Positions 41,461 to 49,679 of a DNA stretch of 64,000 nucleotides are shown piece by piece. The DNA is from Candidatus Lutibacillus vidarii (lineage in GTDB: Bacteria > Actinomycetota > Actinomycetes > Actinomycetales > Dermatophilaceae). Within the stretch, counting starts at the first letter, position 1. Each line of letters opens with the position of its first letter. The notes beneath the pieces are model-generated. The model saw only the letters and a program-made list of their open reading frames with translations. It did not search any database and was not told the DNA's origin. Where the stretch lies: assembly GCA_016717165.1 (NCBI GenBank), contig JADKGA010000001.1, positions 124,001-188,000 of the forward strand, in the 5' to 3' direction. Made by a program: the position numbers and the translations under genes.

Positions 41461-42741
41461 GTGATCGACATCCGACTCGTGCGTGAGACCCCTGACGCGG
41501 TCCGCGCCTCGCAGCGTGCCCGCGGAGAGGACCCGGGGGTCGTCGACGCGATCCTCGCCGCCGACGAGGCCCGCCGCAGCTCCCTGGCCCAGTACGAGGC
41601 CGCCCGGGCGCAGCAGAAGGCCTTCGGCAAGCAGGTCGCCGCGGCCCAGGGCGAGGAGAAACGGGCCCTGCTCGCCCAGGTCAAGGAGCTCGCGGAGCAG
41701 GTCAAGTCGCTCGACGCCGACGCGGTCGCCGCGCAGGGCCGGCTCGACGCGCTGATGCGCACCGTCGGCAATGTCATCATCGACGGCGTCCCGGCCGGCG
41801 GCGAGGAGGACTACCTCGTCCGCCAGACCATCGGCACCCCGCGCGACTTCGCCGCCGAGGGCTTCGAGCCGCTCGACCATGTCACCCTCGGCGAGCGGCT
41901 CGGCGCCATCGACCTCGACCGCGGCGCCAAGGTCAGCGGCGCGCGCTTCTACTTCCTCACCGGCCCCGGCGCCCGGCTCGAGCTCGGCCTGCTCCACCTG
42001 GCCATCGACCGCGCCGTCGCGCACGGCTTCGTCCCCATGGTCACGCCCACGCTGGTCACTCCGCAGACGATGGCCGGCGCCGGCTTCCTCGACAGCCACG
42101 CCGACGAGGTCTACCACCTGCCCGCCGACGACCTCTACCTCACCGGCACCTCCGAGGTCGCCCTCGCGGGGTACCACGCCGACGAGATCGTCGACCTCAC
42201 CGACGGACCGAAGCGGTATGCCGGCTGGTCGGCCTGCTACCGGCGGGAGGCGGGCAGCCACGGCAAGGACACCAAGGGCATCATCCGGGTCCACCAGTTC
42301 CACAAGGTCGAGATGTTCGTCTACTGCCGGGTCGAGGACGCCGCGGCCGAGCACGACCGGCTCCTCGCCATGGAGCAGGACATGCTCACGGCCGTCGAGC
42401 TGCCCTACCGGGTCATCGACGTCGCCGCGGGCGACCTCGGCGGCCCCGCCGCGCGCAAGTTCGACTGCGAGGCCTGGGTCCCCACCCAGGGCCGCTACCG
42501 CGAGGTCACCTCGACATCGAACTGCACGACCTTCCAGGCCCGCCGGCTCGGCACCCGCGAGCGCGACCCGCAGGACGCCAAGGGCGCCACCCGTGTCGTC
42601 GCGACCCTCAACGGCACCCTGGCCACCACCCGCTGGATCGTCGCCATCCTGGAGAACCACCAGCAGGCCGACGGCTCGGTCCGGGTGCCCGAGGCGCTCC
42701 GCCCGTATGTCGGCCTCGACGTCATCGCCCCCAGGCGCTGA
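41461..42741 (+). CDS. serS: Seryl-tRNA synthetase
   Basis: A 426-residue class II synthetase of normal length. The N-terminal coiled-coil arm (residues 25-100, ARAQQKAFGKQVAAAQGEEKRALLAQVKELAEQ) binds the long arm of tRNA-Ser. Motif 2 is AGWSACYRREAGSHGKDTKGIIRVHQFHKVEMF, and motif 3 is GTLATTRWIVAILENHQQADGSVRVPEALRPY. Serine is activated and attached to tRNA-Ser. HAD phosphatase follows 15 bp after. Confidence 0.95.
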   Translation: MIDIRLVRETPDAVRASQRARGEDPGVVDAILAADEARRSSLAQYEAARAQQKAFGKQVAAAQGEEKRALLAQVKELAEQVKSLDADAVAAQGRLDALMRTVGNVIIDGVPAGGEEDYLVRQTIGTPRDFAAEGFEPLDHVTLGERLGAIDLDRGAKVSGARFYFLTGPGARLELGLLHLAIDRAVAHGFVPMVTPTLVTPQTMAGAGFLDSHADEVYHLPADDLYLTGTSEVALAGYHADEIVDLTDGPKRYAGWSACYRREAGSHGKDTKGIIRVHQFHKVEMFVYCRVEDAAAEHDRLLAMEQDMLTAVELPYRVIDVAAGDLGGPAARKFDCEAWVPTQGRYREVTSTSNCTTFQARRLGTRERDPQDAKGATRVVATLNGTLATTRWIVAILENHQQADGSVRVPEALRPYVGLDVIAPRR

Positions 42742-42756
42742 CCCCCCAAGGCCCCC

Positions 42757-43554
42757 GTGACCGATCCGGCATACCTCGTCGCGCTTGACGTCGACGGGAC
42801 GATCCTCACCCACGGCGGCGAGCTGTCCCCAGCCGTCGGCGCGGCAATCGCGCGCGCCGCGAGCCTGGGCCACCACGTCGTCATCGCGACCGGCCGGTCC
42901 ATCGTCGCGACCACGCCCATCGTCGAGATGCTCGGGCTGACCACCGGGTATGCCGTCTGCTCGAATGGCGCGGTGACGATCCGGCTCGACCCAGAGCTAC
43001 CCAAGGGGTACGAGGTGGTCGAGACGGTCACCTTCGACCCGCGCCGGGTGCTCAGCCTGCTTCGCGAGGAGCTGCCCACCGCCCTCGTCGCCGTCGAAGA
43101 CCTCGGCGTCGGCTTCCGGGTGTCGTCGCCTTTCCCGGACGGCGAGCTCGGCGGGCAACAGAGCGTCGTCCCCTTCGACGAGCTGCTGGCCCACCCCGCC
43201 ACGCGCGTCACACTGCGGATGCCGGACGCCTCCCCGGAGGACTTCATGGCCCGGGTCGAGTCGATCGGCCTGCACGAGGTCGCGTATGCCGTCGGCTGGA
43301 CCGCCTGGCTGGATATCAACCCCGAGGGCGTCTCGAAGGCCTCGGCGCTCGAGCTCGTGCGGCGTCGCCTCGGGGTCGAGCCCTGGGCGACCGTCGCGGT
43401 CGGTGACCAGCGCAACGACATCGAGATGCTCCGCTGGGCGGCCCGCGGGGTGGCGATGGGCAATGCCCCGGACGAGGTGAAAGCAGCGGCCAACGAGGTG
43501 GCCGCCTCGGTCCAGGCGGACGGGCTCGTGGGGGTCCTCGCGTCGCTGGTCTAG
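42757..43554 (+). CDS. HAD-IIB (Cof-type) phosphatase
   Basis: A 265-residue haloacid-dehalogenase phosphatase of the Cof group. Motif I is YLVALDVDGTIL with the nucleophile Asp, motif II VVIATGRS, motif III the Lys before PEGVSKASAL, and motif IV VGDQRNDIEML. Family members remove phosphate from sugars, pyridoxal phosphate or flavin mononucleotide. GTG start 15 bp after serS suggests co-transcription. Confidence 0.87.
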   Translation: MTDPAYLVALDVDGTILTHGGELSPAVGAAIARAASLGHHVVIATGRSIVATTPIVEMLGLTTGYAVCSNGAVTIRLDPELPKGYEVVETVTFDPRRVLSLLREELPTALVAVEDLGVGFRVSSPFPDGELGGQQSVVPFDELLAHPATRVTLRMPDASPEDFMARVESIGLHEVAYAVGWTAWLDINPEGVSKASALELVRRRLGVEPWATVAVGDQRNDIEMLRWAARGVAMGNAPDEVKAAANEVAASVQADGLVGVLASLV

Positions 43555-43576
43555 GCCGGCACAGCACGGGTCGGCA

Positions 43577-43582
43577 TACCCT
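43577..43582 (+). promoter_or_regulatory. Leaderless-type -10 box of the L,D-transpeptidase gene
   Basis: TACCCT ends 7 nt before the ATG at 43590. Confidence 0.45.
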
Positions 43583-43589
43583 GAGGCGT

Positions 43590-44330
43590 ATGCGAACGCG
43601 CCGTACCGCGCTGACCCTCGCCGCCACCGTGTCCCTGGCGACGCTGGCGGGCCTGACCACTGCACCCCAGCCCGCGGCGGCTGCCAGCCCGTGGGTCGCC
43701 TGCACGACGGTGCTCGACGGGGTGACCACGCGCGTTTCGGCCACCCAGCACACCGCGACGATCGTCAACCAGAGCGCGACCTCCTGGGCCACCGTCTCGT
43801 TCTTCACCCGACAGGCGACCCAGGCGTGCGGCTTCACCAGGGTCTTCGTCACGCCGACCGCGCGGCTGGGCTACAACGGCACCACGGATGGGGCGACGCG
43901 CAAGCAGGGCAGCGGGACGACCCCACTCGGGACGTACACGATGAGCCAGTCGTTCGGCCTGGCGGCGCCGCCGGGGACCTTCCTCCCGTACCGGCAGGTG
44001 CGGACCGGCGACTACTGGGTCGAGGACAACGACTCGGCGTACTACAACTCCTACCGCGCCAAGTCGCTCGGGGGCTTCCGTTGGTGGCTCCCGCTCAGCG
44101 ACCCCAACGGCTCGGAGTACCTGCCGAACTACCCCGGCCAGTACGAGTACGCGATCGTCGTCAACTTCAACCGGACCCCCGACGTGCGGATCCCCTATCG
44201 GGGTGCCGGGATCTTCGTCCACGTCCTCGGCTCCGGCGCGACCGCCGGGTGCATCGGGGTGACGAAGGGGCAGGTCCTGACGATGATCCGGGCGATCCAC
44301 CAGGGTGACCGGATCACCATCGTCAGCTGA
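43590..44330 (+). CDS. Secreted L,D-transpeptidase (YkuD) domain protein
   Basis: A 246-residue exported protein. A signal peptide (residues 1-32, ending PQPAAAA) is followed by a YkuD-type domain. The catalytic motif is GIFVHVLGSGATAGCIGVTKG, with the conserved His and the nucleophilic Cys. It has TPLGTYTMSQSFG as the typical TPxG strand. Members cross-link peptidoglycan or act as carboxypeptidases; this short form lacks a substrate-binding repeat. Confidence 0.82.
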   Translation: MRTRRTALTLAATVSLATLAGLTTAPQPAAAASPWVACTTVLDGVTTRVSATQHTATIVNQSATSWATVSFFTRQATQACGFTRVFVTPTARLGYNGTTDGATRKQGSGTTPLGTYTMSQSFGLAAPPGTFLPYRQVRTGDYWVEDNDSAYYNSYRAKSLGGFRWWLPLSDPNGSEYLPNYPGQYEYAIVVNFNRTPDVRIPYRGAGIFVHVLGSGATAGCIGVTKGQVLTMIRAIHQGDRITIVS

Positions 44331-44438
44331 GCTCGGGTGGGTATCACGTCGCCCCTGCCGGGCTCTGTGGGGTATCGGGGCCGCAGCGGTTTCCGTCGGT
44401 ATGCCGTGAGAACGGTTGACTCCCGCGGTAACACGTGC

Positions 44439-44454
44439 TGTGATCCAGATCACA
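44439..44454. promoter_or_regulatory. CRP/GlxR-type binding site
   Basis: TGTGATCCAGATCACA fits the CRP-family consensus TGTGA-N6-TCACA perfectly. It lies 80 bp upstream of the rRNA methyltransferase ATG and 109 bp after the transpeptidase stop. In Actinobacteria GlxR/Crp proteins bind such sites with cAMP; no CRP gene is in the window. Confidence 0.7.
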
Positions 44455-44533
44455 GGCTCGGCAGCAGACCCCTCCCCTTCCTGCTGCCGAGCCGGTCCCG
44501 TTCGTCGCGGGCTCCGGGGAGAATGGGCAGATC

Positions 44534-45358
44534 ATGTCCGACCTGGTCATCACCTCCGCCGCGAACCCGCGGCTCAAGGCGGTTCTCGCGCTGCGCCGGC
44601 GCCGCGCCCGGGACGTGCGCGGCGCCACCATCGTCGACGGGGCGGAGGAGCTCGCCCTCGCGATGGCTGCCGGGGCGCGCCCCGAGGTCGTCTTCTGGTG
44701 CCCCGACCTGTTCAACGCCGACGGCGCTCAGGCCGGGGTCGTCGCACAGGCTCGGGCCGCCAGCGTCGAGACCGTCCAGCTGAGCCGACCCGCCTTCGAG
44801 AAGATCGCCTACCGGGACGGCCCCGACGGCATCCTCGCCGTCGTCCCCACCCCCGGGTCCGGGTTGGCCCTCGTACAGTCCTCGCGACCTCCGCTGGTCC
44901 TCGTCGCCGAGGGTGTCGAGAAGCCCGGCAACCTCGGTGCCATGCTGCGCACCGCGGACGCGGCCGGGGTCGACCTCGTCGTCGCCGCCGACCCGGTGAC
45001 CGACTGGGGCAACCCCAATGTCGTCCGGGCCAGCAAGGGGACGGTCTTCGCCCTGCCGTGTGCGGCGGCCTCGACCGCCGAGGTCCTCGAGTGGGTCGCG
45101 CAGACCGGGATCACCCTCGTCGCGACCACCCCCGACACCGACCTGCTCTACAGCCAGGTTGACCTCACCAGCCCGGTCGCGGTGGCCGTGGGCTCGGAGA
45201 AGCACGGGCTGACCCGGGCGGTCCTCGACGCGGCCGACCACGTGGTCCGGCTCCCCATGGCGGGGCGCGCCGACTCCTTGAACGTCTCGGTCTCGGCCGC
45301 GGTGGTGTTGTACGAGGCGGTCCGCCAGCGCCTGGAGGGTGGTCAAGAGCACACCTGA
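44534..45358 (+). CDS. TrmH/SpoU-family RNA 2'-O-methyltransferase
   Basis: A 274-residue SPOUT methyltransferase. The N-terminal domain has NPRLKAVLALRRRRARDVRGATIVDGAEEL, the substrate-binding fold of 23S rRNA methyltransferases. The three SpoU motifs follow: VAEGVEKPGNLGAMLRTADAAG, VGSEKHGLT, and LPMAGRADSLNVSVSAAVVLYEAV. It transfers methyl from SAM to a ribose 2'-O of rRNA, target unknown. It may be under CRP-type control by the palindrome upstream. Confidence 0.85.
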   Translation: MSDLVITSAANPRLKAVLALRRRRARDVRGATIVDGAEELALAMAAGARPEVVFWCPDLFNADGAQAGVVAQARAASVETVQLSRPAFEKIAYRDGPDGILAVVPTPGSGLALVQSSRPPLVLVAEGVEKPGNLGAMLRTADAAGVDLVVAADPVTDWGNPNVVRASKGTVFALPCAAASTAEVLEWVAQTGITLVATTPDTDLLYSQVDLTSPVAVAVGSEKHGLTRAVLDAADHVVRLPMAGRADSLNVSVSAAVVLYEAVRQRLEGGQEHT

Positions 45359-45378
45359 ACGTGTGCCACCATGAGTTC

Positions 45379-46017
45379 ATGCGCGTGGACCATGTCTCGT
45401 ACGCGGCCGAGCATGACGGTCTCGTCCCGACAGCAGAGCGGCTGGCGAAGCAGCTCGGTGTGCCCTATGTGAACGGCGGGGTCCACCCGCGGTTCGGGAC
45501 CAAGAACCTCATCATTCCGCTGGCGCGAAGCCGGTATGTCGAGGTCATCGAGGCGCTCGACCACCCGGCCGCAGACAAGTGCTCCTTCGGCCAGGTCGTC
45601 CGTTCCCGGTCCGAGGCCGGTGGTGGCTGGATCGGCTTCGTCCTCCGGGTCGACGACATCACCACAGTGGAGCAGCGCCTGGGCGTGCCCTCCGCCGAAG
45701 GGAACCGGCATCGCCCGGACGGCTTCGAGCTCAAGTGGCGTCAGGTGGGCGTCAAGGGCCTGCAGGCGGACCCGCAGCTGCCCTTCTTCATCCAGTGGGA
45801 GACCGACGACGAGCATCACCCCTCACGCTCGGGTGCCAGCGACGTCGAGCTGTGCTGCCTCCAGATCGCCGGTGACCCCGACCGGGTCCGGGCCTGGTGC
45901 GGTGTCGGCCCGGACTACACCCCGAGCACGCTGACCTTCGACTTCGTCGCCCCGCACGGCACGCCCGGCCTGCTGTCGTGCACCTTCACCACCCCGACCG
46001 GACCGGTCACGATCTGA
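45379..46017 (+). CDS. Glyoxalase-like (VOC) domain protein
   Basis: A 212-residue protein with the vicinal-oxygen-chelate-like domain: MRVDHVSYAAEHDGLVPTAERLAKQLGVPYVNGGVHPRFGTKNLIIPLARSRYVEVIEAL. This matches the glyoxalase-like family (PF13468 type) common in Actinobacteria. Metal ligands are plausible (His-5 and Glu in YVEVI) but the substrate is unknown. The ATG at 45379 is used so that the domain begins at once. Confidence 0.8.
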   Translation: MRVDHVSYAAEHDGLVPTAERLAKQLGVPYVNGGVHPRFGTKNLIIPLARSRYVEVIEALDHPAADKCSFGQVVRSRSEAGGGWIGFVLRVDDITTVEQRLGVPSAEGNRHRPDGFELKWRQVGVKGLQADPQLPFFIQWETDDEHHPSRSGASDVELCCLQIAGDPDRVRAWCGVGPDYTPSTLTFDFVAPHGTPGLLSCTFTTPTGPVTI

Positions 46018-46046
46018 CGCCGGTCTGACGCCGCCACGGGGTCCGG

Positions 46047-48269
46047 TCAGGCGCCGTCGCTCAGCGGCATCGTCCGCAGCCGCAGGCTGTTGGTCACGAC
46101 GAAGACCGACGAGAACGCCATCGCCGCCCCGGCAATCATCGGGTTGAGCAGGCCGAGCATGGCCACCGGAAGAGCGAGCAGGTTGTAGCCGAAGGCCCAC
46201 GCGAGGTTCTGCTTGATGACCCGCAGCGTCTTGCGGGACAGCGCGACCGCGTCGGCGGCCGCCCCGAGGTCGGCCCGCATGAGGACGATGTCGGCCGAGT
46301 CGGCCGCGACCGCCGTGCCCGAGCCCATGGCGATTCCCAGGTCCGCCGCCGCCAGCGCGGGCGCGTCGTTGACGCCGTCCCCGACGACGGCCACGGTCCG
46401 GCCCGCCTGCTGTAAAGCGGTGACGACCGCGTGCTTGCCGTCCGGGCGTACCCCGGCATACACCCGCTCTCTCGGTATGCCGACCCGGTCCGCGACGGCG
46501 TGCGCCGTGCGTTCCTCGTCGCCGGTGAGGAGGTATGCCGTCAGGCCCAGGGCGGCGAGCCGCTCGATCGCGGCGCTCGACGTCGGACGGACCGTGTCGG
46601 TCACCGTGAAGGCGGCCCGGGCGGTGTTGTCCCAGCCGACATAGACGGTGCTCCCCTCGCGCGCGCGCAACCGGGTCAGCTCGGTGGGGATGGTGTCGAA
46701 GAGGTCGGCCCGGCCCACGGTGACCTCGGTGCCCTTGATCGTCGCGCGGGCCCCGTTGCCCGGCAGTGCGAGGAAGTCGGTGGCCGCGGGGACGTCGACA
46801 CCCTCACGCGCCGCTGCGGCGACGATGGCCCGGGCGATCGGGTGCTCGCTGCCGGCCTCGACCGCCGCGGCGGCGCGCAGGGCGGCCGAGCCGTCGAGCC
46901 GACCGGCCGTCACCACCGCGGCGACGGCGAGGTCGCCGGCGGTGACGGTGCCGGTCTTGTCGAGGACGACGGTGTCGACCCGGCGGGTGTTCTCGAGAAC
47001 CTGTGGGCCCTTGATGAGCACGCCCATCCGCGCGCCGCGGCCGGTTCCGGCGAGCAGGGCCGTCGGCGTGGCGAGGCCGAGGGCGCATGGGCAGGCGATG
47101 ACGAGGACGGTGATGGCGACCTTGAGCGCGGTCGCGACGTCGTGACCGGTGACCAGCCAGCCGACGAAGGTCGCGGCCGCGAGGAGAAGGACGACGGGGA
47201 CGAAGACCGCGCTGACCCGGTCCGCCAGGCGTTGGATCGGGGCCTTCCCGGTCTGGGCGGCCTCGACGAGCGCGGTGAGCTGGGCGAGGACGGTTTGCGC
47301 GCCGACCGAGGTGGCCCGGACGACGAGCCGGCCATGGGCGTTGACCGTGCCGCCGGTGACCTGGTCGCCGACCCCGACGTCGACGGGCACCGACTCGCCG
47401 GTCACCATCGACCGGTCGAGGGCACTCGCCCCGTCGACGACGACACCGTCGGTGGCGACCCGCTCGCCGGGTCGGACGACGAAACGGTCACCCACCCGCA
47501 GCGCGGCGGCCGGGACGACCGTCTCGACCCTGGGACCGCCGGCGAGATCGGGCCGCAGCAGCGCCGCCGTCTGCGGCCGCAGGTCCGCCAGCGACTCGAG
47601 GGCATCGCGCCCGGAGGCCTTCGCGCGGGCCTCGAGTACCCGCCCGAGGAGCAGGAAGGTCGTGACGACCGCGGCGGTCTCGAAGTACAGGTGGCCGTGC
47701 TCCCCGCCGGCGACGAGCGCCACGAGCGACCACCCGTATGCCGCAAGAACCCCGATCGACACCAGCGTGTCCATCGTCGAGGCGCCATGCCGGGCGGTGA
47801 CCGCGGCGGCGCGGTGGAACGGCCACGCGCACCACAGCGCCACGGGGGTCGCGAGGACCAGCTGGAGCCACCGCCCGGCCGTCCAGTGTTCGACGCCCAT
47901 CGCGATGACGACCAGCGGCACGGTGAGGACCGCGGCGACGAGCAGCCGGGGCCGCAGCCCGCGCTCGTCGGTCGGCCGCGTCGCGCGGACGCTTCCCGCC
48001 TCGGGCGGCTCGGGCTCGATGACGGAGGCGCCATACCCGGTCTTCTCGACGGTGGTGACGAGGTCACCGACGGTGAGCGGCGCAGCGAACCGGACGTGGG
48101 CTTGCTCGGTGGCGAGGTTGACCGTGGCGGCCACCCCGTCGAGCCGGTTGAGCATCCGCTCCACCCGGGCCGAGCACGACGCGCAGGTCATGCCGGTGAT
48201 GGCCAGGTCGACCTCCTGGCCGGGCGTCGGGGCGGGCGCGGGCCCGACCTCGGGTGGGGCGGTCGTCAT
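46047..48269 (-). CDS. copA: Copper-translocating P-type ATPase
   Basis: A 740-residue P1B ATPase that exports copper from the cytoplasm. It has one N-terminal heavy-metal domain with GMTCASC (Cys-29/Cys-32), transmembrane CPC in VIACPCALGLATPTALL, phosphorylation site DKTGT, a GSEHPIARAI nucleotide-binding HP motif, and VVGDGVNDAPALAAADLGIAMGSG. The M-helix residues (YNLLALPVAMLG; NPMIAGAAMAFSSVFVVTNSLRLR) fit copper rather than zinc. It starts 5 bp after copZ with a ribosome site inside its end. Part of copA-copZ-csoR, read leftward. Confidence 0.93.
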   Translation of the reverse strand: MTTAPPEVGPAPAPTPGQEVDLAITGMTCASCSARVERMLNRLDGVAATVNLATEQAHVRFAAPLTVGDLVTTVEKTGYGASVIEPEPPEAGSVRATRPTDERGLRPRLLVAAVLTVPLVVIAMGVEHWTAGRWLQLVLATPVALWCAWPFHRAAAVTARHGASTMDTLVSIGVLAAYGWSLVALVAGGEHGHLYFETAAVVTTFLLLGRVLEARAKASGRDALESLADLRPQTAALLRPDLAGGPRVETVVPAAALRVGDRFVVRPGERVATDGVVVDGASALDRSMVTGESVPVDVGVGDQVTGGTVNAHGRLVVRATSVGAQTVLAQLTALVEAAQTGKAPIQRLADRVSAVFVPVVLLLAAATFVGWLVTGHDVATALKVAITVLVIACPCALGLATPTALLAGTGRGARMGVLIKGPQVLENTRRVDTVVLDKTGTVTAGDLAVAAVVTAGRLDGSAALRAAAAVEAGSEHPIARAIVAAAAREGVDVPAATDFLALPGNGARATIKGTEVTVGRADLFDTIPTELTRLRAREGSTVYVGWDNTARAAFTVTDTVRPTSSAAIERLAALGLTAYLLTGDEERTAHAVADRVGIPRERVYAGVRPDGKHAVVTALQQAGRTVAVVGDGVNDAPALAAADLGIAMGSGTAVAADSADIVLMRADLGAAADAVALSRKTLRVIKQNLAWAFGYNLLALPVAMLGLLNPMIAGAAMAFSSVFVVTNSLRLRTMPLSDGA

Positions 48270-48274
48270 GGTGG

Positions 48275-48499
48275 TCAGGCTCCCGGGACCGACGCGGCGT
48301 AGCCGGCCTCGTCGACGGCCGCGACGACCGCCGCCGCGTCGAGGGCGCCGTCGCTGGTGACGGTCACCGGCGAGTCACCACCGGCGACGAGGTCGATCGC
48401 GACATCGGTCACCCCGGGGACGGTGAGCAGCTCCTTGGTCACGGCGGCGGTGCAGTGCCCGCAGGTCATCCCGGTCACCGTGATGGTCGTGGTCGTCAT
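48275..48499 (-). CDS. copZ: Copper chaperone, heavy-metal-associated domain
   Basis: A 74-residue HMA protein. The metal site is VTGMTCGHCTAAVTKELLTVPGVTDVAIDLV with CxxC (Cys-13/Cys-16). It binds Cu(I) and is expected to hand it to CopA, encoded 5 bp downstream. GAGAGC precedes the ATG. The gene lies between csoR and copA in one leftward unit. Confidence 0.92.
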   Translation of the reverse strand: MTTTTITVTGMTCGHCTAAVTKELLTVPGVTDVAIDLVAGGDSPVTVTSDGALDAAAVVAAVDEAGYAASVPGA

Positions 48500-48570
48500 G
48501 TGCTCTCCTTCGGCTCTGTTGGGGGGTCGTGCTCGTGGCGAAGCTCTCGGTCGTGCTCCCGGTATGCCGG

Positions 48571-48852
48571 TCAGCTGTGCAGCAGCCGGGCGATCGCGGC
48601 GGAGGCCTCGGTGACCTTGGCCGCGGCAGCCTCGTCCGACTCGCGAGCCGCGCCGACCACGCAGTGGGCGAGGTGGTCCTCGAGCAGGCCGAGACCGACG
48701 GCGTGCAGCGCCTTGGTCACCGCGCTGATCTGGGTGAGGACGTCGATGCAGTAGACGTCCTCGGCGACCATGCGCTGGATGCCGCGGACCTGGCCTTCGA
48801 TCCGGCGCAGCCGGGTCAGGTAGGCCGCGGTGGACTCCTGGTAGCCGCTCAT
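48571..48852 (-). CDS. csoR: Copper-sensing transcriptional repressor
   Basis: A 93-residue DUF156/CsoR protein of full length. The Cu(I)-binding Cys-35, His-60 and Cys-64 (YCIDVL and EDHLAHCVV) match the Cys-36/His-61/Cys-65 set of Mycobacterium tuberculosis CsoR. It represses the operon until copper binds. First gene of the unit csoR-copZ-copA; its operator abuts the start codon. Confidence 0.92.
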   Translation of the reverse strand: MSGYQESTAAYLTRLRRIEGQVRGIQRMVAEDVYCIDVLTQISAVTKALHAVGLGLLEDHLAHCVVGAARESDEAAAAKVTEASAAIARLLHS

Positions 48853-48860
48853 GACCCCAT

Positions 48861-48879
48861 GATACCCCCCATGGGTATC
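48861..48879. promoter_or_regulatory. CsoR operator
   Basis: GATACCC-CCCAT-GGGTATC: perfect 7-bp arms around a 5-bp centre, 9 bp upstream of the csoR ATG. The shape and position match known CsoR operators. The same element recurs at 26962 upstream of a cysteine-rich protein gene. Confidence 0.8.
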
Positions 48880-48919
48880 TCTTGACAGGGGAGGAGGGGC
48901 GGACGGGGCGTCGGGCCCC

Positions 48920-48925
48920 TAGGCT
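48920..48925 (+). promoter_or_regulatory. Leaderless-type -10 box
   Basis: TAGGCT ends 6 nt before the ATG at 48932. A TTGACA lies at 48882-48887 next to the CsoR operator, but the distance to this box (32 nt) is too long for one promoter. Confidence 0.5.
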
Positions 48926-48931
48926 CGGACC

Positions 48932-49636
48932 ATGTTCTCCGTGGATGCCGCCCACAACGGACCGCCGGCCTCCGGGCATGGCGGGATCTCCGCCGGCCTG
49001 CTCTCCTCCTTCGTCGCGGAGCGGGCGAACGGCGTGGTCGTCCGGCTCCAGTCGCCGGTCCCGCTCGCCACCGCCATGGCGGCGGTCACCGGCGACGACG
49101 GGTCGGTCACGGCCTATGCCGGGGACACCGCGGTCGCGGTCGCCCGCCCGTTGTCGGAGCCGCTGGTCGTCGAGGCCTTCCCGGTGCTCAGCACCTCAGA
49201 CGTGGAGGCGGCAGCCGCCGCGTGGTGGCGCGACCGGGACGCCTTCAACCCCTTCCCGACCTGCTTCGGCTGCGGGACCGCCCGCACCGACGGCTGGCGC
49301 CTCTCGCCCGGACCGGTCCCGGACGCCGGCCTCAATGCCGCCGCCTGGACCGCCCGCTTCGACGCCGCGGTGCCGGCGTGGGCGCCGTGGGCGGTCCTGG
49401 ACTGCACCCAGGTCGGCCCGGTCATCGAGGTCTCCACCCCGCCCGCGGGGCTGCTCACCGGCGAGATCGCCTTGCGGTCCGTCCAGCCGGTCATCGACGG
49501 AGCGGCCTATGTCGCCGTGAGCCGTCGGACCGGGGTCTCCGGCAAGAAGGTCTTCACCGAGTCGGTGCTGCTCGACGCCGGCAACGAGCCGGTCGCCTAC
49601 GCGCGGGCGACGTGGTTCGTCCTGCCGTCCTACTGA
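48932..49636 (+). CDS. Hypothetical protein, possible hot-dog-fold thioesterase-like
   Basis: A 234-residue protein without a certain family. The FPTCFGCGTARTDGWRL motif in the middle (residues 107-123) occurs in actinobacterial proteins annotated as thioesterase-superfamily-like, where two beta-rich halves form a double hot dog. A Cys pair (CFGC) could bind metal. Start at 48932 is fixed by TAGGCT. It is divergent from csoR, so a link to copper is possible but unsupported. Confidence 0.55.
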   Translation: MFSVDAAHNGPPASGHGGISAGLLSSFVAERANGVVVRLQSPVPLATAMAAVTGDDGSVTAYAGDTAVAVARPLSEPLVVEAFPVLSTSDVEAAAAAWWRDRDAFNPFPTCFGCGTARTDGWRLSPGPVPDAGLNAAAWTARFDAAVPAWAPWAVLDCTQVGPVIEVSTPPAGLLTGEIALRSVQPVIDGAAYVAVSRRTGVSGKKVFTESVLLDAGNEPVAYARATWFVLPSY

Positions 49637-49679
49637 CACGCCTGAGGCGGGCAAGGCCGGGGGCGTGATCCGCCGACGC

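Noticed and set aside
46431..48302. Long plus-strand open frame opposite copA
   Set aside because: It is a shadow of the high-GC copA gene: Arg/Gly/Asp-rich, no family features, no ribosome site. The same holds for the many long antisense frames elsewhere (for example 188-1630, 21907-23517 beyond 22566, 39319-41268).
48882..48925. TTGACA plus TAGGCT as one promoter for the gene at 48932
   Set aside because: The spacing is about 32 nt, twice the normal distance, so TTGACA is more likely coincidental or belongs to another start.
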